A model generated the notes under the pieces. It saw nothing but the letters and a program-made list of their open reading frames with translations, searched no databases and was not told the DNA's origin. This document shows, one piece after another, positions 51,661 through 60,677 of a stretch of DNA of 64,000 nucleotides; the stretch's first letter is position 1, and every line of letters starts with the position of its first letter. This stretch comes from Collinsella sp. TF06-26 (GTDB lineage: Bacteria > Actinomycetota > Coriobacteriia > Coriobacteriales > Coriobacteriaceae), in assembly GCF_002232035.1 (NCBI RefSeq), contig NZ_NKXR01000001.1:256574-320573 (forward strand). Reading direction: 5' to 3'. The translations under genes and the position numbers were made by a program.

Positions 51661-52788
51661 TTAACGTACGATGGTGGTGTCGGAAGTTAACGGAGCCTTG
51701 CCCAGCACCAGGATGTTCTCGGGCGTACCGCGAAGCTCGGTGTTGGTGGGAACCACGTTGTTCTTGTCCAGAATGGCATTCTCGACGCGGGCACCGCTCT
51801 TGATGATGCAGCTCTGGTTGATGATCGAGTTGGTCACCGATGCGCCCTCCTCGACCACGACGCCGCGCGACAGGATCGAATTGCGCACGGTGCCCTTGAT
51901 GATGCAGCCGGCCGAGATGATCGAGTTGCACGCGTGGCTGCCGGTCGCATAGCGCGAAGGCGGCACGTCGTGGGCCTTGGTCAGGATCGGGCGCTCGGGA
52001 TCGAAGAGCTGGTCGGCCACGGTCTGGTCGAGCAGGTCCATGCTGCGGCGATACAGCGACTTCTCGCTAAACACGCCCACGACCTCGCCCTTGTACTCGT
52101 AGCTGCACACGTCGATGTTGCCAAAGTCGCCCTGGAGTGCCTCGAGCAGATCCAGATAGTCGGCGGCCTGGTAGTGGTCGATGATCTCGAGTAGCGTCTC
52201 GCGGTTGACGATGCAGCAGTCCATGGAGGCGTTGTCGCCGTACACGACGCCGGCGCTCACGCCCGTCAGGCGGCCGTTCTCGTTAATCTCGAGCTTGGTC
52301 TCGTCTTCGACGTTGCGCGTGGCCTTGCAGTACACCACGGTCATCTGGGCACCGGAGTTCTCGTGCGCCTCGATGATGGTGTTGAGGTCCATGTTAAAGA
52401 TGATGTTGGTGCCCATCATCACGACATAGGGCTTCTCCGAGCGCTGGAACAGCGTCTTGTTGGAGATGATGTCGCGCAGCAGGAAGCGCATGCCGCCCTT
52501 GGTGGTGCCATACGCGTTGCCGGGCACCATGAACAGGCCGCCCTTCTTGCGGTCCAGGCCCCAGTCTTTGCCCGAGCCCACGTGGTCGATCAGCGAGCGG
52601 TAGTTACCCGGCATGACGACGCCGACGGTCTTGATGCCGGCATTCATCATGTTGGACAGCGGAAAGTCGATCAGGCGGTAGCGGCCCAAAAACGGAACGG
52701 ACGCGATGGGGCGGTCCTTGAGCAGGACGCTGCCGTAGGTCGAAGAGTAGTTAGCGGTGATGTAACCGATGGCCTTGCGATTGATCAT
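51661..52788 (-). CDS. glgD: Glucose-1-phosphate adenylyltransferase, GlgD-type subunit
   Basis: A 375-residue GlgC paralogue. It has the nucleotidyltransferase fold (RPIASVPFLGRYRLIDFPLS near residue 25) and left-handed beta-helix repeats, but its N-terminus lacks the GGxGxRL ATP-binding loop. Such subunits usually have low activity alone and activate GlgC in a heterotetramer. It starts four bases after the glgC stop, so the two are translated together. Confidence 0.9.
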   Translation of the reverse strand: MINRKAIGYITANYSSTYGSVLLKDRPIASVPFLGRYRLIDFPLSNMMNAGIKTVGVVMPGNYRSLIDHVGSGKDWGLDRKKGGLFMVPGNAYGTTKGGMRFLLRDIISNKTLFQRSEKPYVVMMGTNIIFNMDLNTIIEAHENSGAQMTVVYCKATRNVEDETKLEINENGRLTGVSAGVVYGDNASMDCCIVNRETLLEIIDHYQAADYLDLLEALQGDFGNIDVCSYEYKGEVVGVFSEKSLYRRSMDLLDQTVADQLFDPERPILTKAHDVPPSRYATGSHACNSIISAGCIIKGTVRNSILSRGVVVEEGASVTNSIINQSCIIKSGARVENAILDKNNVVPTNTELRGTPENILVLGKAPLTSDTTIVR

Positions 52789-52792
52789 CGGA

Positions 52793-53941
52793 TCATTCCC
52801 CCTTCCCGATAACGACGTCATTTCCAACGACGGCCGTATCCTTGGTGGTATCGACAGAGCCGAGCTTCACGCCCTCTTCGACCGTGGAGTTCTCGCCCAA
52901 AATAGCGCGGCAGATGTGCGCGCCGCTCTTAACGTGCGCACCCGGCAGCAGCACGGAGTCCTCGACCACGGCGCGTTCCTCGATGATGACATCGGTCGAA
53001 AGGATCGAGTGGCGAGCGGTGCCGTAGATCTTGCAGCCGTTGGAGACCAGGCAGTCGTCCAGGCGGCCGTCAGGGCCAATGTAGTGCGGCGGACGCGTGG
53101 TGATGTTGGACATGATGGGGAAGTTCTTGTCAAAGAGGTCGAACTCGGGGTTGTTGCCCAGCAGGTCCATCGAGGTCTCGTGGAAGCTGGCGATGGTGCC
53201 GACGTCCTTCCAAAAGCCGTTGAACTCGTAGCTGTACAGACGCTTGCCCTCGCCGAGCAGCTTGGGGATGATGTCCTTGCCAAAGTCGTGGCTCGAGCGC
53301 TGGTCCAGGGCGTCCTCCTCGAGCGCCTTGATCAGTACGTCGGCCGAGAAGATGTAGATGCCCATGGAGGCGAGGTTCGAATCGGGCTTCTCGGGCTTCT
53401 CGGTAAACTTGGTGATGCGGCCGTCCTCTGGGTCGGTGGTCAGGATGCCAAAGCGGCTGGCCTCCTCCCACGGCACGGGCATAACGCTCACCGTGAGGTC
53501 GGCGTTGTTCTCGATGTGCGTCTTGAGCATTTTGCGGTAGTCCATGCGATACAGGTGGTCGCCGGAAAGAATCAGGACGTACTTGGGGTCGTTGGCCTTG
53601 ATGTAGTCGAGGTTCTGCGTAATGGCGTCGGCCGTGCCCGCATACCAGGCGCCGCCGGTCTGCGTCTCGTACGGCGGCAGGATCGACACGCCGCCGTCGC
53701 GGCTGTCCAGATCCCAAGCCTCGCCGGAGCCCACATAGGCGTGCAGCAGGTAGGGACGATACTGCGTCAGAACGCCCACCGTGTCGATGCCCGAGTTGGA
53801 GCAGTTGGAGAGCGAAAAGTCGATAATGCGGAACTTGCCACCAAAGCTAACCGCCGGCTTGGCGATCTTTTGGGTGAGTGCCCCCAATCGGCTGCCCTGT
53901 CCTCCTGCGAGGAGCATCGCGATGCATTCTTTCTTACTCAT
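52793..53941 (-). CDS. glgC: Glucose-1-phosphate adenylyltransferase, catalytic subunit
   Basis: A 382-residue enzyme that makes ADP-glucose. The catalytic loop [15 protein letters not shown] is intact (residues 9-23), as are [19 protein letters not shown], the substrate-binding [10 protein letters not shown] and the Lys in [11 protein letters not shown]. The C-terminal beta-helix carries allosteric sites. GAAGGAGAAA lies before the ATG. It follows glgP after a hairpin. Confidence 0.95.
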   Translation of the reverse strand: MSKKECIAMLLAGGQGSRLGALTQKIAKPAVSFGGKFRIIDFSLSNCSNSGIDTVGVLTQYRPYLLHAYVGSGEAWDLDSRDGGVSILPPYETQTGGAWYAGTADAITQNLDYIKANDPKYVLILSGDHLYRMDYRKMLKTHIENNADLTVSVMPVPWEEASRFGILTTDPEDGRITKFTEKPEKPDSNLASMGIYIFSADVLIKALEEDALDQRSSHDFGKDIIPKLLGEGKRLYSYEFNGFWKDVGTIASFHETSMDLLGNNPEFDLFDKNFPIMSNITTRPPHYIGPDGRLDDCLVSNGCKIYGTARHSILSTDVIIEERAVVEDSVLLPGAHVKSGAHICRAILGENSTVEEGVKLGSVDTTKDTAVVGNDVVIGKGE

Positions 53942-53982
53942 CGATTTCTCCTTCTGTCATCGATGTTCCTAAACCCATAAGC

Positions 53983-54011
53983 GACGGGCGCGGCGCTCGG
54001 TCGCGCCCGTC
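53983..54011 (-). other. Hairpin between glgP and glgC
   Basis: GACGGGCGCG pairs with CGCGCCCGTC around a nine-base loop. The minus strand continues CTTATGGGTTT, so it is a partial terminator or an mRNA-stability structure that could set the glgP to glgC ratio. Confidence 0.5.
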
Positions 54012-54047
54012 GAGTAATGCCGTGCTGGCATGAGGAGCTCGCGCGCC

Positions 54048-56474
54048 TTATGCGTGCCAGATCTCGTCGCGATACTCGCGAATGGTGCGGTCGGACGAGA
54101 ACCAGCCACTCGAGGCGGTGTTGAGCAGGGCCTTGCGGTTCCAGGTCTCCTGGTCGCCGTAGCTGCCCGTGAGGTTCTCCCATGCATCCACGTAGCTACG
54201 GAAGTCAGCCATGACCAGGTCGGGGTCGTTGTTGTTCATGAGCTCGTTGTAGATGCTCTCGAAGTTGCCCGAAAGACCCGCAAACGTGTTGTCCTTGAGC
54301 TCGTCCATCACGCGGCCCAGACGCTCGCGGTCGCCGTTGAGGGTATCCCACGCAAAGTAGCTGTTGGATGCCCAGAGCTGCTCGACCTCGGGGGCGGTCA
54401 GGCCAAAGATGGCCTCGTTCTCGCGGCCGGCCAGATCGGCGATCTCGATATTGGCGCCGTCGAGGGTGCCCAGCGTAATGGCGCCGTTCATCATGAGCTT
54501 CATATTGGACGTGCCCGAGGCCTCCTTGCCGGCCGTGGAGATCTGCTCCGAGATCTCGGCGGCGGGGTAGATGAGCTGGGCGTTGCTCACGCGGAAGTTG
54601 GGGATAAAGCAGACCTTCATGACTTCGTTGACGCGCGGGTCGTTGTTGATAACCTCGGCCACCGAGTTGATCAGACGGATGGTCTCCTTGGCAAAGGTGT
54701 AGCTCGAAGCGGCCTTACCGCTAAAGATGAAGGTCGTCGGCGTCACGTGGAAGTTAGGATCAGCGATGCGACGGTTGTAGATGTCCATCACCTTCATGAT
54801 GTTCATGAGCTGGCGCTTGTAGGCATGGAAGCGCTTTACCTGGACATCGAAGACGGTGTTGGGGTCAATAACCAGACCGGTCTCGGCCTTAACATAGGCG
54901 GCCAGACGCTCCTTGTTGGCGCGCTTGGAGGCACCCACGGCCTTCAAGAACTCGGTGTCGTCCTTAAACTCCTTGAGTTTCTCCAGCTCAAAGGCGTCCT
55001 TCAGCCAGCCATCGCCAATGGCCTCGGTCACGAGCTTGGCGTAGGTGGGGTTGGCCTCGGCAAAGAAGCGACGGTGCGAGATGCCGTTGGTCTTGTTGTT
55101 GAACTTCTCGGGCGTCAGGGCGTAGAAGTCCTTGAGCACGATGTTCTTGATGATGTCGGAGTGGATCTTGGCCACGCCGTTGACGCTATGGCTGCAGATC
55201 ACAGACAGGTTGGCCATGCGAATCTCGCCGTCCCACAGGATGGCGGTCTGGCGCAGACGCTCCTGCCAGCCCTCCTGCGTGGTGTCGAACGACTCGTGCC
55301 AACGACGGCTGATCTCGTCGATGATCTGGTACACGCGGGGGAGGAGCTTGGAGAACGTGCCGATGGGCCACTTCTCCAGAGCCTCGGGCAGGATGGTGTG
55401 GTTGGTGTAGCTCACGACCTGCGTCACGATGTTCCAGGCGTCGTCCCACTCGAGCTTCTTCTCGTCGATAAGGATGCGCATGAGCTCGGGGCCGCACATG
55501 GCGGGGTGCGTGTCGTTGGTGTGGATGGCCACAAACTGCGGCAGCAGCTCCCAGTTCTCGCCGTGCTCCTTCTCAAAGGTGTCGAGCAGGCTGTAGATGC
55601 CGGCCGATACAAACAGGTACTCCTGCTTCAGGCGCAGCAGGCGGCCGTGCTCGCCGGCGTCGTTGGGGTAGAGGATGGCGCTGATGGCCTCGGCTTCGGC
55701 GCGCTCGGCGTCGGCCAGGGCGTAGTCGCCGCGGTTGAAGGCCTCCAGATCGAAGTGCTCCTCGACCGGCTCGGCAGCCCAGACGCGCAGCTTGTTGACG
55801 GTCTCGCCGGCATAGCCCACCACGGGGATGTCATAAGGGACGGCCAGGATGTCCTGCGTGTCCACCGTGCGGTAGAACGTGCGGCCGTTCTCCTCAAAGC
55901 CCTCAACATGGCCACCAAACTTGATGGTCACGGCCTTGTCCTGACGGCGGACCTCCCAAGGATAGCCGTGGGTGAGCCACTCGTCGGTGGCCTCGACCTG
56001 GCTGCCGTTGACGATCTCCTGCTTAAACAGGCCGTAGCGGTAGCGCATGCCGTTGCCGTAGCCGGCAATGCCCTCGGCTGCCATGGAATCCAGGAAGCAT
56101 GCGGCCAGACGGCCCAGGCCACCGTTGCCCAGCGCCGGATCGGGCTCCTGGTTCTCGATGACGGACAGGTCGAAGCCCATGTCGTCGAGCGCCTCGGCGA
56201 CCATGTCGCGCACGCCAAAGTTGAGCAGGTAGTTGTCGAGCAGGCGGCCGATCAAAAACTCGATCGAGAAGTAGTACACGCGCTTCTTGCCCTCGGCGGT
56301 CACACGGGCGTCACTCTTGGTGGCAACGGTGCGTGCCTTCTCGGCCACGAGCTTGGCCAGGGCGTTAAAGCGGTCCAGGTCGCTGGCGGCCTCGACGCTC
56401 TTGCCACTGATGCTCATGACGGCATCGCGATAGAGCTCGGTAAACTCCTGCTTGTTGTCGAAGATCTTATTCAT
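54048..56474 (-). CDS. glgP: Glycogen phosphorylase
   Basis: An 808-residue GT35 enzyme that releases glucose-1-phosphate from glycogen. The N-terminal VYYFSIEFLIGRLLDNYLLN, NGGLGRLAACFLDS and the PLP-binding Lys in EASGTSNMKLMMNGA (about residue 653) are intact. AAAGGAACG precedes the ATG. The gene follows glgB with a 94-base gap. Synthesis and breakdown genes share the operon, as in several gut bacteria. Confidence 0.95.
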   Translation of the reverse strand: MNKIFDNKQEFTELYRDAVMSISGKSVEAASDLDRFNALAKLVAEKARTVATKSDARVTAEGKKRVYYFSIEFLIGRLLDNYLLNFGVRDMVAEALDDMGFDLSVIENQEPDPALGNGGLGRLAACFLDSMAAEGIAGYGNGMRYRYGLFKQEIVNGSQVEATDEWLTHGYPWEVRRQDKAVTIKFGGHVEGFEENGRTFYRTVDTQDILAVPYDIPVVGYAGETVNKLRVWAAEPVEEHFDLEAFNRGDYALADAERAEAEAISAILYPNDAGEHGRLLRLKQEYLFVSAGIYSLLDTFEKEHGENWELLPQFVAIHTNDTHPAMCGPELMRILIDEKKLEWDDAWNIVTQVVSYTNHTILPEALEKWPIGTFSKLLPRVYQIIDEISRRWHESFDTTQEGWQERLRQTAILWDGEIRMANLSVICSHSVNGVAKIHSDIIKNIVLKDFYALTPEKFNNKTNGISHRRFFAEANPTYAKLVTEAIGDGWLKDAFELEKLKEFKDDTEFLKAVGASKRANKERLAAYVKAETGLVIDPNTVFDVQVKRFHAYKRQLMNIMKVMDIYNRRIADPNFHVTPTTFIFSGKAASSYTFAKETIRLINSVAEVINNDPRVNEVMKVCFIPNFRVSNAQLIYPAAEISEQISTAGKEASGTSNMKLMMNGAITLGTLDGANIEIADLAGRENEAIFGLTAPEVEQLWASNSYFAWDTLNGDRERLGRVMDELKDNTFAGLSGNFESIYNELMNNNDPDLVMADFRSYVDAWENLTGSYGDQETWNRKALLNTASSGWFSSDRTIREYRDEIWHA

Positions 56475-56568
56475 ACGTTCCTTTCCCCCGGGGATGTTTC
56501 TCCCGGAACGGTTATGACTTATATCCTACGCCACGTCGGGGCGGGTAATTACAGCTGTAACGGCTTTG

Positions 56569-58818
56569 TTACGCATCCTTGGTAGACGACTTAACAGTGC
56601 CTGTTTTGGCCTTGGAGGCAGCCTTTTTGGCGGCTGACTTCTTGGCCGTGGTCTTGGCGGCGGGCTTGGCAGTAGCCTTAGTCTTGGCCGGAGCCTTCTT
56701 GGCTGTCGCGGGCTTGGGCTTCACCGAGGACGTGCGCTTCTTGGGCGCAGCCTTGGGAGCCTCCACCACCGGCGGCTTGTAGCTGCTGGGACCGCGGCGC
56801 TTAAGCACCACGCCTGCCAGGCCGGGCACCTTAATCTCAATGGAGTCCATCTGCCCGTTCCAGGGATAGGGCTCGCTCGAGCAGGTGTAAGGCTCCTCGC
56901 CGGCATATCCGCTGCCGCCAAACTCGGGACGGTCGGAGTCAAAGATGACCTCCCAGTCACCCTCGCGCGGCACGCCCACGCGGAAGCTCTCGTAGCTCGC
57001 CGGGTCAAAGTTGATCAGAATCACCAGGTCGTCGTCGATGTCCTCGCCCTGGCGCACAAAGCTCACGATGGACTGCTTGGAGTTGTCCGCATCGATCCAG
57101 GTAAAGCCGTCGTCGGTGTAGCCGCGCTCGTACAGGGCGGGCTCGGCGGTGTACAGGTGGTTGAGCGCCTTGATAAACGCCTGATGATGACGGTGGGTCT
57201 CGTACTCCTCGGTCAGGAACCACTGGATGGACTCGTAGTAGCGCCACTCAATAAACTGGCCGATCTCGTTGCCCATAAAGTTGAGCTTGGCACCGGGGTG
57301 CGTCATCTGGTAGAAGGCCAGCGTGCGCAGGCCGGCAAACTGGCGCCACCAGTCGCCCGGCATGCGGCCAATGAGCGAGCACTTGCCGTGCACGACCTCG
57401 TCGTGGCTTAGCGGGCAGATAAAGTTCTCGGTAAAGGCGTACATAATGGAGAACGTGAGCAGCCCGTGGTTGCCGGGGCGCCACGGAAAATCGGTCTGCA
57501 TGTAGTGCAGGGTGTCGTTCATCCAGCCCATGTCCCACTTGTAGTGGAAGCCCAGGCCGCCGTCCTGCGGCGGATAGGTCACGAGCGGCCACGCGGTGGA
57601 CTCCTCGGCCATCATTATCACGTCGGGGTAGTGTGCCTCCACGGCGCAGTTGACCTGGCGGATAAACGCGCTGGCGTCCAGGTCCTCCTCGGTACCGTAC
57701 TTGTTGAACTTCTTTTGACCCGGATCGTCAATGCCAAAGTTGAGGTACAGCATGCTGGACACGCCGTCCATGCGAATGCCGTCCACGTGGAAGTTCTCGA
57801 GCCAGTACAGCACGTTGGAGACCAGGAAGGAGCGGACCTCGCCACGGGCGAAATCGAACTTGTGCGTGCCCCAGTTGGGGTGAATCTCGTGTTCAAACAG
57901 CATATGGCCGTTAAAGGTGGCAAGGCCGTGGGAGTCGGCGCAAAAACCGCCGGGCACCCAGTCCATGATCACTCCAATACCCGCCTCGTGGCATGCATCG
58001 ATAAAGTGCATGAGCTGCTGCGGGTTGCCGTAGCGTGACGTGGCGGCGTAGTAACCGGTCGTCTGATAGCCCCAGGAGCCATCGAAGGGGTGCTCCATAA
58101 GCGGCATGACCTCGATATGCGTATATCCCATGTCGCGCACGTAGTCCACGAGCTCCACCGACAGGTCGTCGTAAGTGTAGAACTCGCCGCGCTGCGCGGG
58201 GAAGGGATCCATGGGGCCGGGATAGTTGCCAAACTCGTCTGGATCGCCCTGCGGCGCGTCGCCGTGGCGCTTCCACGAGCCAATATGCACCTCGTAGATG
58301 TTAAGGGGCTGCGACATGTGGTTATGGCTGGCGCGGCGCTGGAGCCATGCGGCGTCGTTCCACTTATAGCCGTCAAGGGTCCACAGCACGCTCGCCGTAC
58401 CCGGAGGGCACTCGGCCTTAAAGGCATACGGATCGGCCTTGTAGAGCTTCTCGCCCTCGTTGGTCTCGATGAGATACTTATAGAGCTGGCCCTGCTCGGC
58501 GCCAGGAATAAAGCCTTCCCAAATAGCGCTCGTATGCACGGGCACCAGCGGGTTGGCTTCCTCATTCCAGTCGTTAAATTCGCCAATGACGTGGACGCTC
58601 TTTACATCGGGCGCCCAAACGCAAAAACGCCAGCCGCGCGTACGGTTCTGCGTGTCGGGATGCGCGCCCATCTTTTCCCAGCTGCGCTCCCACATACCGA
58701 TGCCAAACAGGTAGACATCGTCCTTAGAGAGCTCCGGTGCGTGCGGGGCGGCTTTACGGGTAGCAGGCTTTTTGGTTGCTGGCTTTAGCTTTGTATCGCT
58801 CACGTTTGATCCCATCAT
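56569..58818 (-). CDS. glgB: 1,4-alpha-glucan branching enzyme with Lys/Ala-rich tail
   Basis: A 749-residue GH13 enzyme that makes alpha-1,6 branches. A basic N-terminal stretch (KPATKKPATRKAAPHAP) precedes the CBM48 domain (GWRFCVWAPDVKSVHVIGEF). The barrel has HVDGIRMDGVSSMLYL (nucleophile Asp, about 345), MMAEESTAWP (acid/base Glu, about 410) and CPLSHDEVVHGK (about 473). The last 65 residues are a repeat-like tail of AKK, KPAAK and TTAKK units, echoing the GlgA tail. The start is uncertain: ATG 58818 or 58815, or GTG 58803, which has a better-placed GGGA. First gene of the operon. Confidence 0.92.
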   Translation of the reverse strand: MMGSNVSDTKLKPATKKPATRKAAPHAPELSKDDVYLFGIGMWERSWEKMGAHPDTQNRTRGWRFCVWAPDVKSVHVIGEFNDWNEEANPLVPVHTSAIWEGFIPGAEQGQLYKYLIETNEGEKLYKADPYAFKAECPPGTASVLWTLDGYKWNDAAWLQRRASHNHMSQPLNIYEVHIGSWKRHGDAPQGDPDEFGNYPGPMDPFPAQRGEFYTYDDLSVELVDYVRDMGYTHIEVMPLMEHPFDGSWGYQTTGYYAATSRYGNPQQLMHFIDACHEAGIGVIMDWVPGGFCADSHGLATFNGHMLFEHEIHPNWGTHKFDFARGEVRSFLVSNVLYWLENFHVDGIRMDGVSSMLYLNFGIDDPGQKKFNKYGTEEDLDASAFIRQVNCAVEAHYPDVIMMAEESTAWPLVTYPPQDGGLGFHYKWDMGWMNDTLHYMQTDFPWRPGNHGLLTFSIMYAFTENFICPLSHDEVVHGKCSLIGRMPGDWWRQFAGLRTLAFYQMTHPGAKLNFMGNEIGQFIEWRYYESIQWFLTEEYETHRHHQAFIKALNHLYTAEPALYERGYTDDGFTWIDADNSKQSIVSFVRQGEDIDDDLVILINFDPASYESFRVGVPREGDWEVIFDSDRPEFGGSGYAGEEPYTCSSEPYPWNGQMDSIEIKVPGLAGVVLKRRGPSSYKPPVVEAPKAAPKKRTSSVKPKPATAKKAPAKTKATAKPAAKTTAKKSAAKKAASKAKTGTVKSSTKDA

Positions 58819-58903
58819 GACGCGGCAGCGTGTTGCCTTGGTGACTAGATGCGAAAGGTCCAAGGCTGCACGAATCGAAGGGACGGCGATAGTTCTATGA
58901 TTC

Positions 58904-58929
58904 GTTCCACCTCGCGTGCTCGGTGGAAC
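58904..58929. promoter_or_regulatory. Inverted repeat upstream of glgB
   Basis: GTTCCACC-N10-GGTGGAAC is a perfect 8-bp inverted repeat about 90 bases before glgB. It may be an operator or a leader hairpin. Confidence 0.4.
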
Positions 58930-59040
58930 TTTCGGCACGAAATACGATAACACCTGTTCGTTACTTTTATGGAGAAAAGTGGATTTGCGGCGGCGTTTAA
59001 TCGGCGAGCGCCATGTTTATACCACTGGCAGAATTGCGAT

Positions 59041-59110
59041 GGTAAAACTCTTGACAGTTTTACCAAATAGGGTTTCTAGACTAGTAGATAAACGTTTGGT
59101 AAAACGTTTT
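59041..59110 (+). promoter_or_regulatory. Promoter and GGTAAAAC operator cluster before the HAD phosphatase gene
   Basis: GGTAAAAC (59041-59048) and GTTTTACC (59057-59064) form a perfect inverted repeat around TCTTGACA, so a consensus -35 hexamer TTGACA (59051-59056) is embedded in it. A plausible -10 TCTAGA lies at 59075-59080. A second site, TTTGGTAAAACGTTTT, is at 59095-59110, and GTTTACC recurs near 59120. A repressor bound here would block RNA polymerase. The sites also sit between glgB and the HAD gene, so they may act on both. Confidence 0.6.
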
Positions 59111-59149
59111 TAGCAGGTTGTTTACCATTTGACATCGAAAGGTATGTTT

Positions 59150-59839
59150 ATGTCCCAGACCGCCGCTCACAATGTCGCTTTTATTTTCGATTGCGACGGC
59201 ACACTGGTTAATAGCACCCCCGTTTGGGCCTATGCCCAGCCCGAGTTATTGCACCGCCACGGTATTGACGTGACGGTCGACGATTTTGCCCAGTTTGAGC
59301 ATTTGTCGCTCGAGGACGAGTGCCAGGCCTACCACGACACGTGGGGCATTGGCGCGAATGGCGAGGAGCTGTATCGCGAGCTGAGCGACATTTTGATTGA
59401 TGGGTACTCCAAGGTGCCGCCGCGCGAGGGCCTGCTTGCGTTTTTGAAGCAGGCGGAGGAGGCCGGTATTGCCATGTGCGTTGCTACGTCCACGCCGGCC
59501 GAGCTGGTTAAGTCTGCGCTAGCGGGAGCCGGGCTCGACGCGTACACGGAGTTTGTTACCACGACGGGTGAGGCAGGACGCTCCAAACAGTTCCCCGACG
59601 TATACGAGCTGGCGCTGCGCCGTCTGGAGGAGCACCATGGGCATCAGTTTGAGCGCGCATGGGTGTTTGAGGATGCGGTCTTTGGCCTTAAGAGCTCCGG
59701 CGCCGCCGGCTTTAAGCGTGTGGGCATCTATGACCCGCACGGCCGCATGAAGCGCGACGACGTACGCGCCAGCTGCGATATCTTTATCGACAGCTACGAG
59801 GAGCTGGATCTGGCCCGCGTGCTTTCGTTTGAGGGATAG
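59150..59839 (+). CDS. HAD-superfamily hydrolase, beta-phosphoglucomutase/phosphatase-like
   Basis: A 229-residue HAD enzyme. Motif I FIFDCDGTLVNSTP (Asp nucleophile and acid/base), motif II VATSTPAEL, motif III Lys in GRSKQFPDVYE and motif IV FEDAVFGLKSS are all present, with a helical cap between I and II. It is a phosphatase or beta-phosphoglucomutase of sugar phosphates. Its promoter lies within operator sites shared with alpha-glucan genes, which favours a role with maltose-phosphate or glucose-1-phosphate. ATG 59150 has GAAAGG at the right distance; ATG 59144 is too close. Confidence 0.85.
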   Translation: MSQTAAHNVAFIFDCDGTLVNSTPVWAYAQPELLHRHGIDVTVDDFAQFEHLSLEDECQAYHDTWGIGANGEELYRELSDILIDGYSKVPPREGLLAFLKQAEEAGIAMCVATSTPAELVKSALAGAGLDAYTEFVTTTGEAGRSKQFPDVYELALRRLEEHHGHQFERAWVFEDAVFGLKSSGAAGFKRVGIYDPHGRMKRDDVRASCDIFIDSYEELDLARVLSFEG

Positions 59840-59848
59840 GCGAGGGCT

Positions 59849-60490
59849 GTGGCTTGCAAGGTATTAGTGGTCTGCGGCTCGCCCGTAGTGGCGAGCACGG
59901 ATCTGTTGCGTAGGCTAGCAGTGGAGTGCGACCACGTTGTCGCCGTGGACCGCGGGCTCGACGCGCTGCTGGGCGCCGGCCTGGGCTGCGACGTGTATGT
60001 GGGAGATGCCGATACGGTGAGCGACGCAGGCCGTGCGTTGGTCGATGCCGCCGAAGCCTTTGAGGTAGAGCGCCACGACCCCTACAAGGACTATACCGAT
60101 CTGGCGCTGGCGCTCGATTCCGTCCGCCGTCGCTGGCCAGGTGCCGAAGTGGTAGCAACCTGCGCCACCGGCGGCCGTCCGGACATGGCCCTATCCGTGC
60201 TGGGCTTGCTTGCAGACTATGATGACGCCCCAGTCTGGATTGCTGAGGACAAAGTAGTCGCCCGCATCCTTCACGCAGGTGAGTCGTGGACCATCGAGGG
60301 CGCCGAGGGCAAGACATTCTCCATCATCGCCGTTGCTCCCAACACCGAGGTAAGCGAACGCGGTCTAGAGTGGGAGCTAGATCACAGCCCCCTGGGCCTG
60401 TTGGCCGACACGGGTATCAGCAACGTCGTCAGGTCAACAGCCACGACCCAAGTCCACACTGGCACCGCCATCGCTTACCTATATCAATAG
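59849..60490 (+). CDS. thiN: Thiamine pyrophosphokinase
   Basis: A 213-residue enzyme transferring diphosphate from ATP to thiamine. Motifs VVAVDRGLDALLGAG, YVGDADTV, HDPYKDYTDLALALD and a C-terminal thiamine-binding part with SPLGLLADTGISN and GTAIAYLY match the family. GTG 59849 lies nine bases after the HAD stop, so the two are likely co-transcribed. The usual GDFDS is GDADT here, with the metal-binding Asp retained. Confidence 0.85.
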   Translation: MACKVLVVCGSPVVASTDLLRRLAVECDHVVAVDRGLDALLGAGLGCDVYVGDADTVSDAGRALVDAAEAFEVERHDPYKDYTDLALALDSVRRRWPGAEVVATCATGGRPDMALSVLGLLADYDDAPVWIAEDKVVARILHAGESWTIEGAEGKTFSIIAVAPNTEVSERGLEWELDHSPLGLLADTGISNVVRSTATTQVHTGTAIAYLYQ

Positions 60491-60519
60491 GCATTTAGAA
60501 TCTGACCCAAAAAAAGTCC

Positions 60520-60548
60520 TTGCACGTCACGCCAACTTCCCCTATAGT
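60520..60548 (+). promoter_or_regulatory. Promoter of tRNA-Ala
   Basis: TTGCAC (60520-60525) and TATAGT (60543-60548) are 17 bases apart, 13 bases before the tRNA. Confidence 0.75.
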
Positions 60549-60561
60549 ATCTCCACGTCAC

Positions 60562-60637
60562 GGGGGCGTAGCTCAGCTGGGAGAGCGCTTGACTGGCAGT
60601 CAAGAGGTCAGGGGTTCGATCCCCCTCGTCTCCACCA
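60562..60637 (+). tRNA. tRNA-Ala (anticodon GGC)
   Basis: A complete 76-base cloverleaf with encoded CCA. The anticodon stem CTTGA/TCAAG holds the loop CTGGCAG with anticodon GGC. The acceptor stem has a G3-U70 pair, the identity element for alanyl-tRNA synthetase. The T-loop is GTTCGATCC. Confidence 0.95.
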
Positions 60638-60651
60638 TCGTGAATTAAAAG

Positions 60652-60677
60652 GCCTTCGGAATTCCGAAGGCTTTTTT
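60652..60677 (+). terminator. Terminator after tRNA-Ala
   Basis: GCCTTCGGAATTCCGAAGGC is a perfect palindrome followed by six T residues. Confidence 0.9.

Noticed and set aside
54030-56585. An 851-codon open frame on the plus strand
   Set aside because: It is antisense to glgP, whose family motifs are unmistakable. The product is a low-complexity shadow rich in Val, Gly and His, typical of the complement of GC-rich codons.
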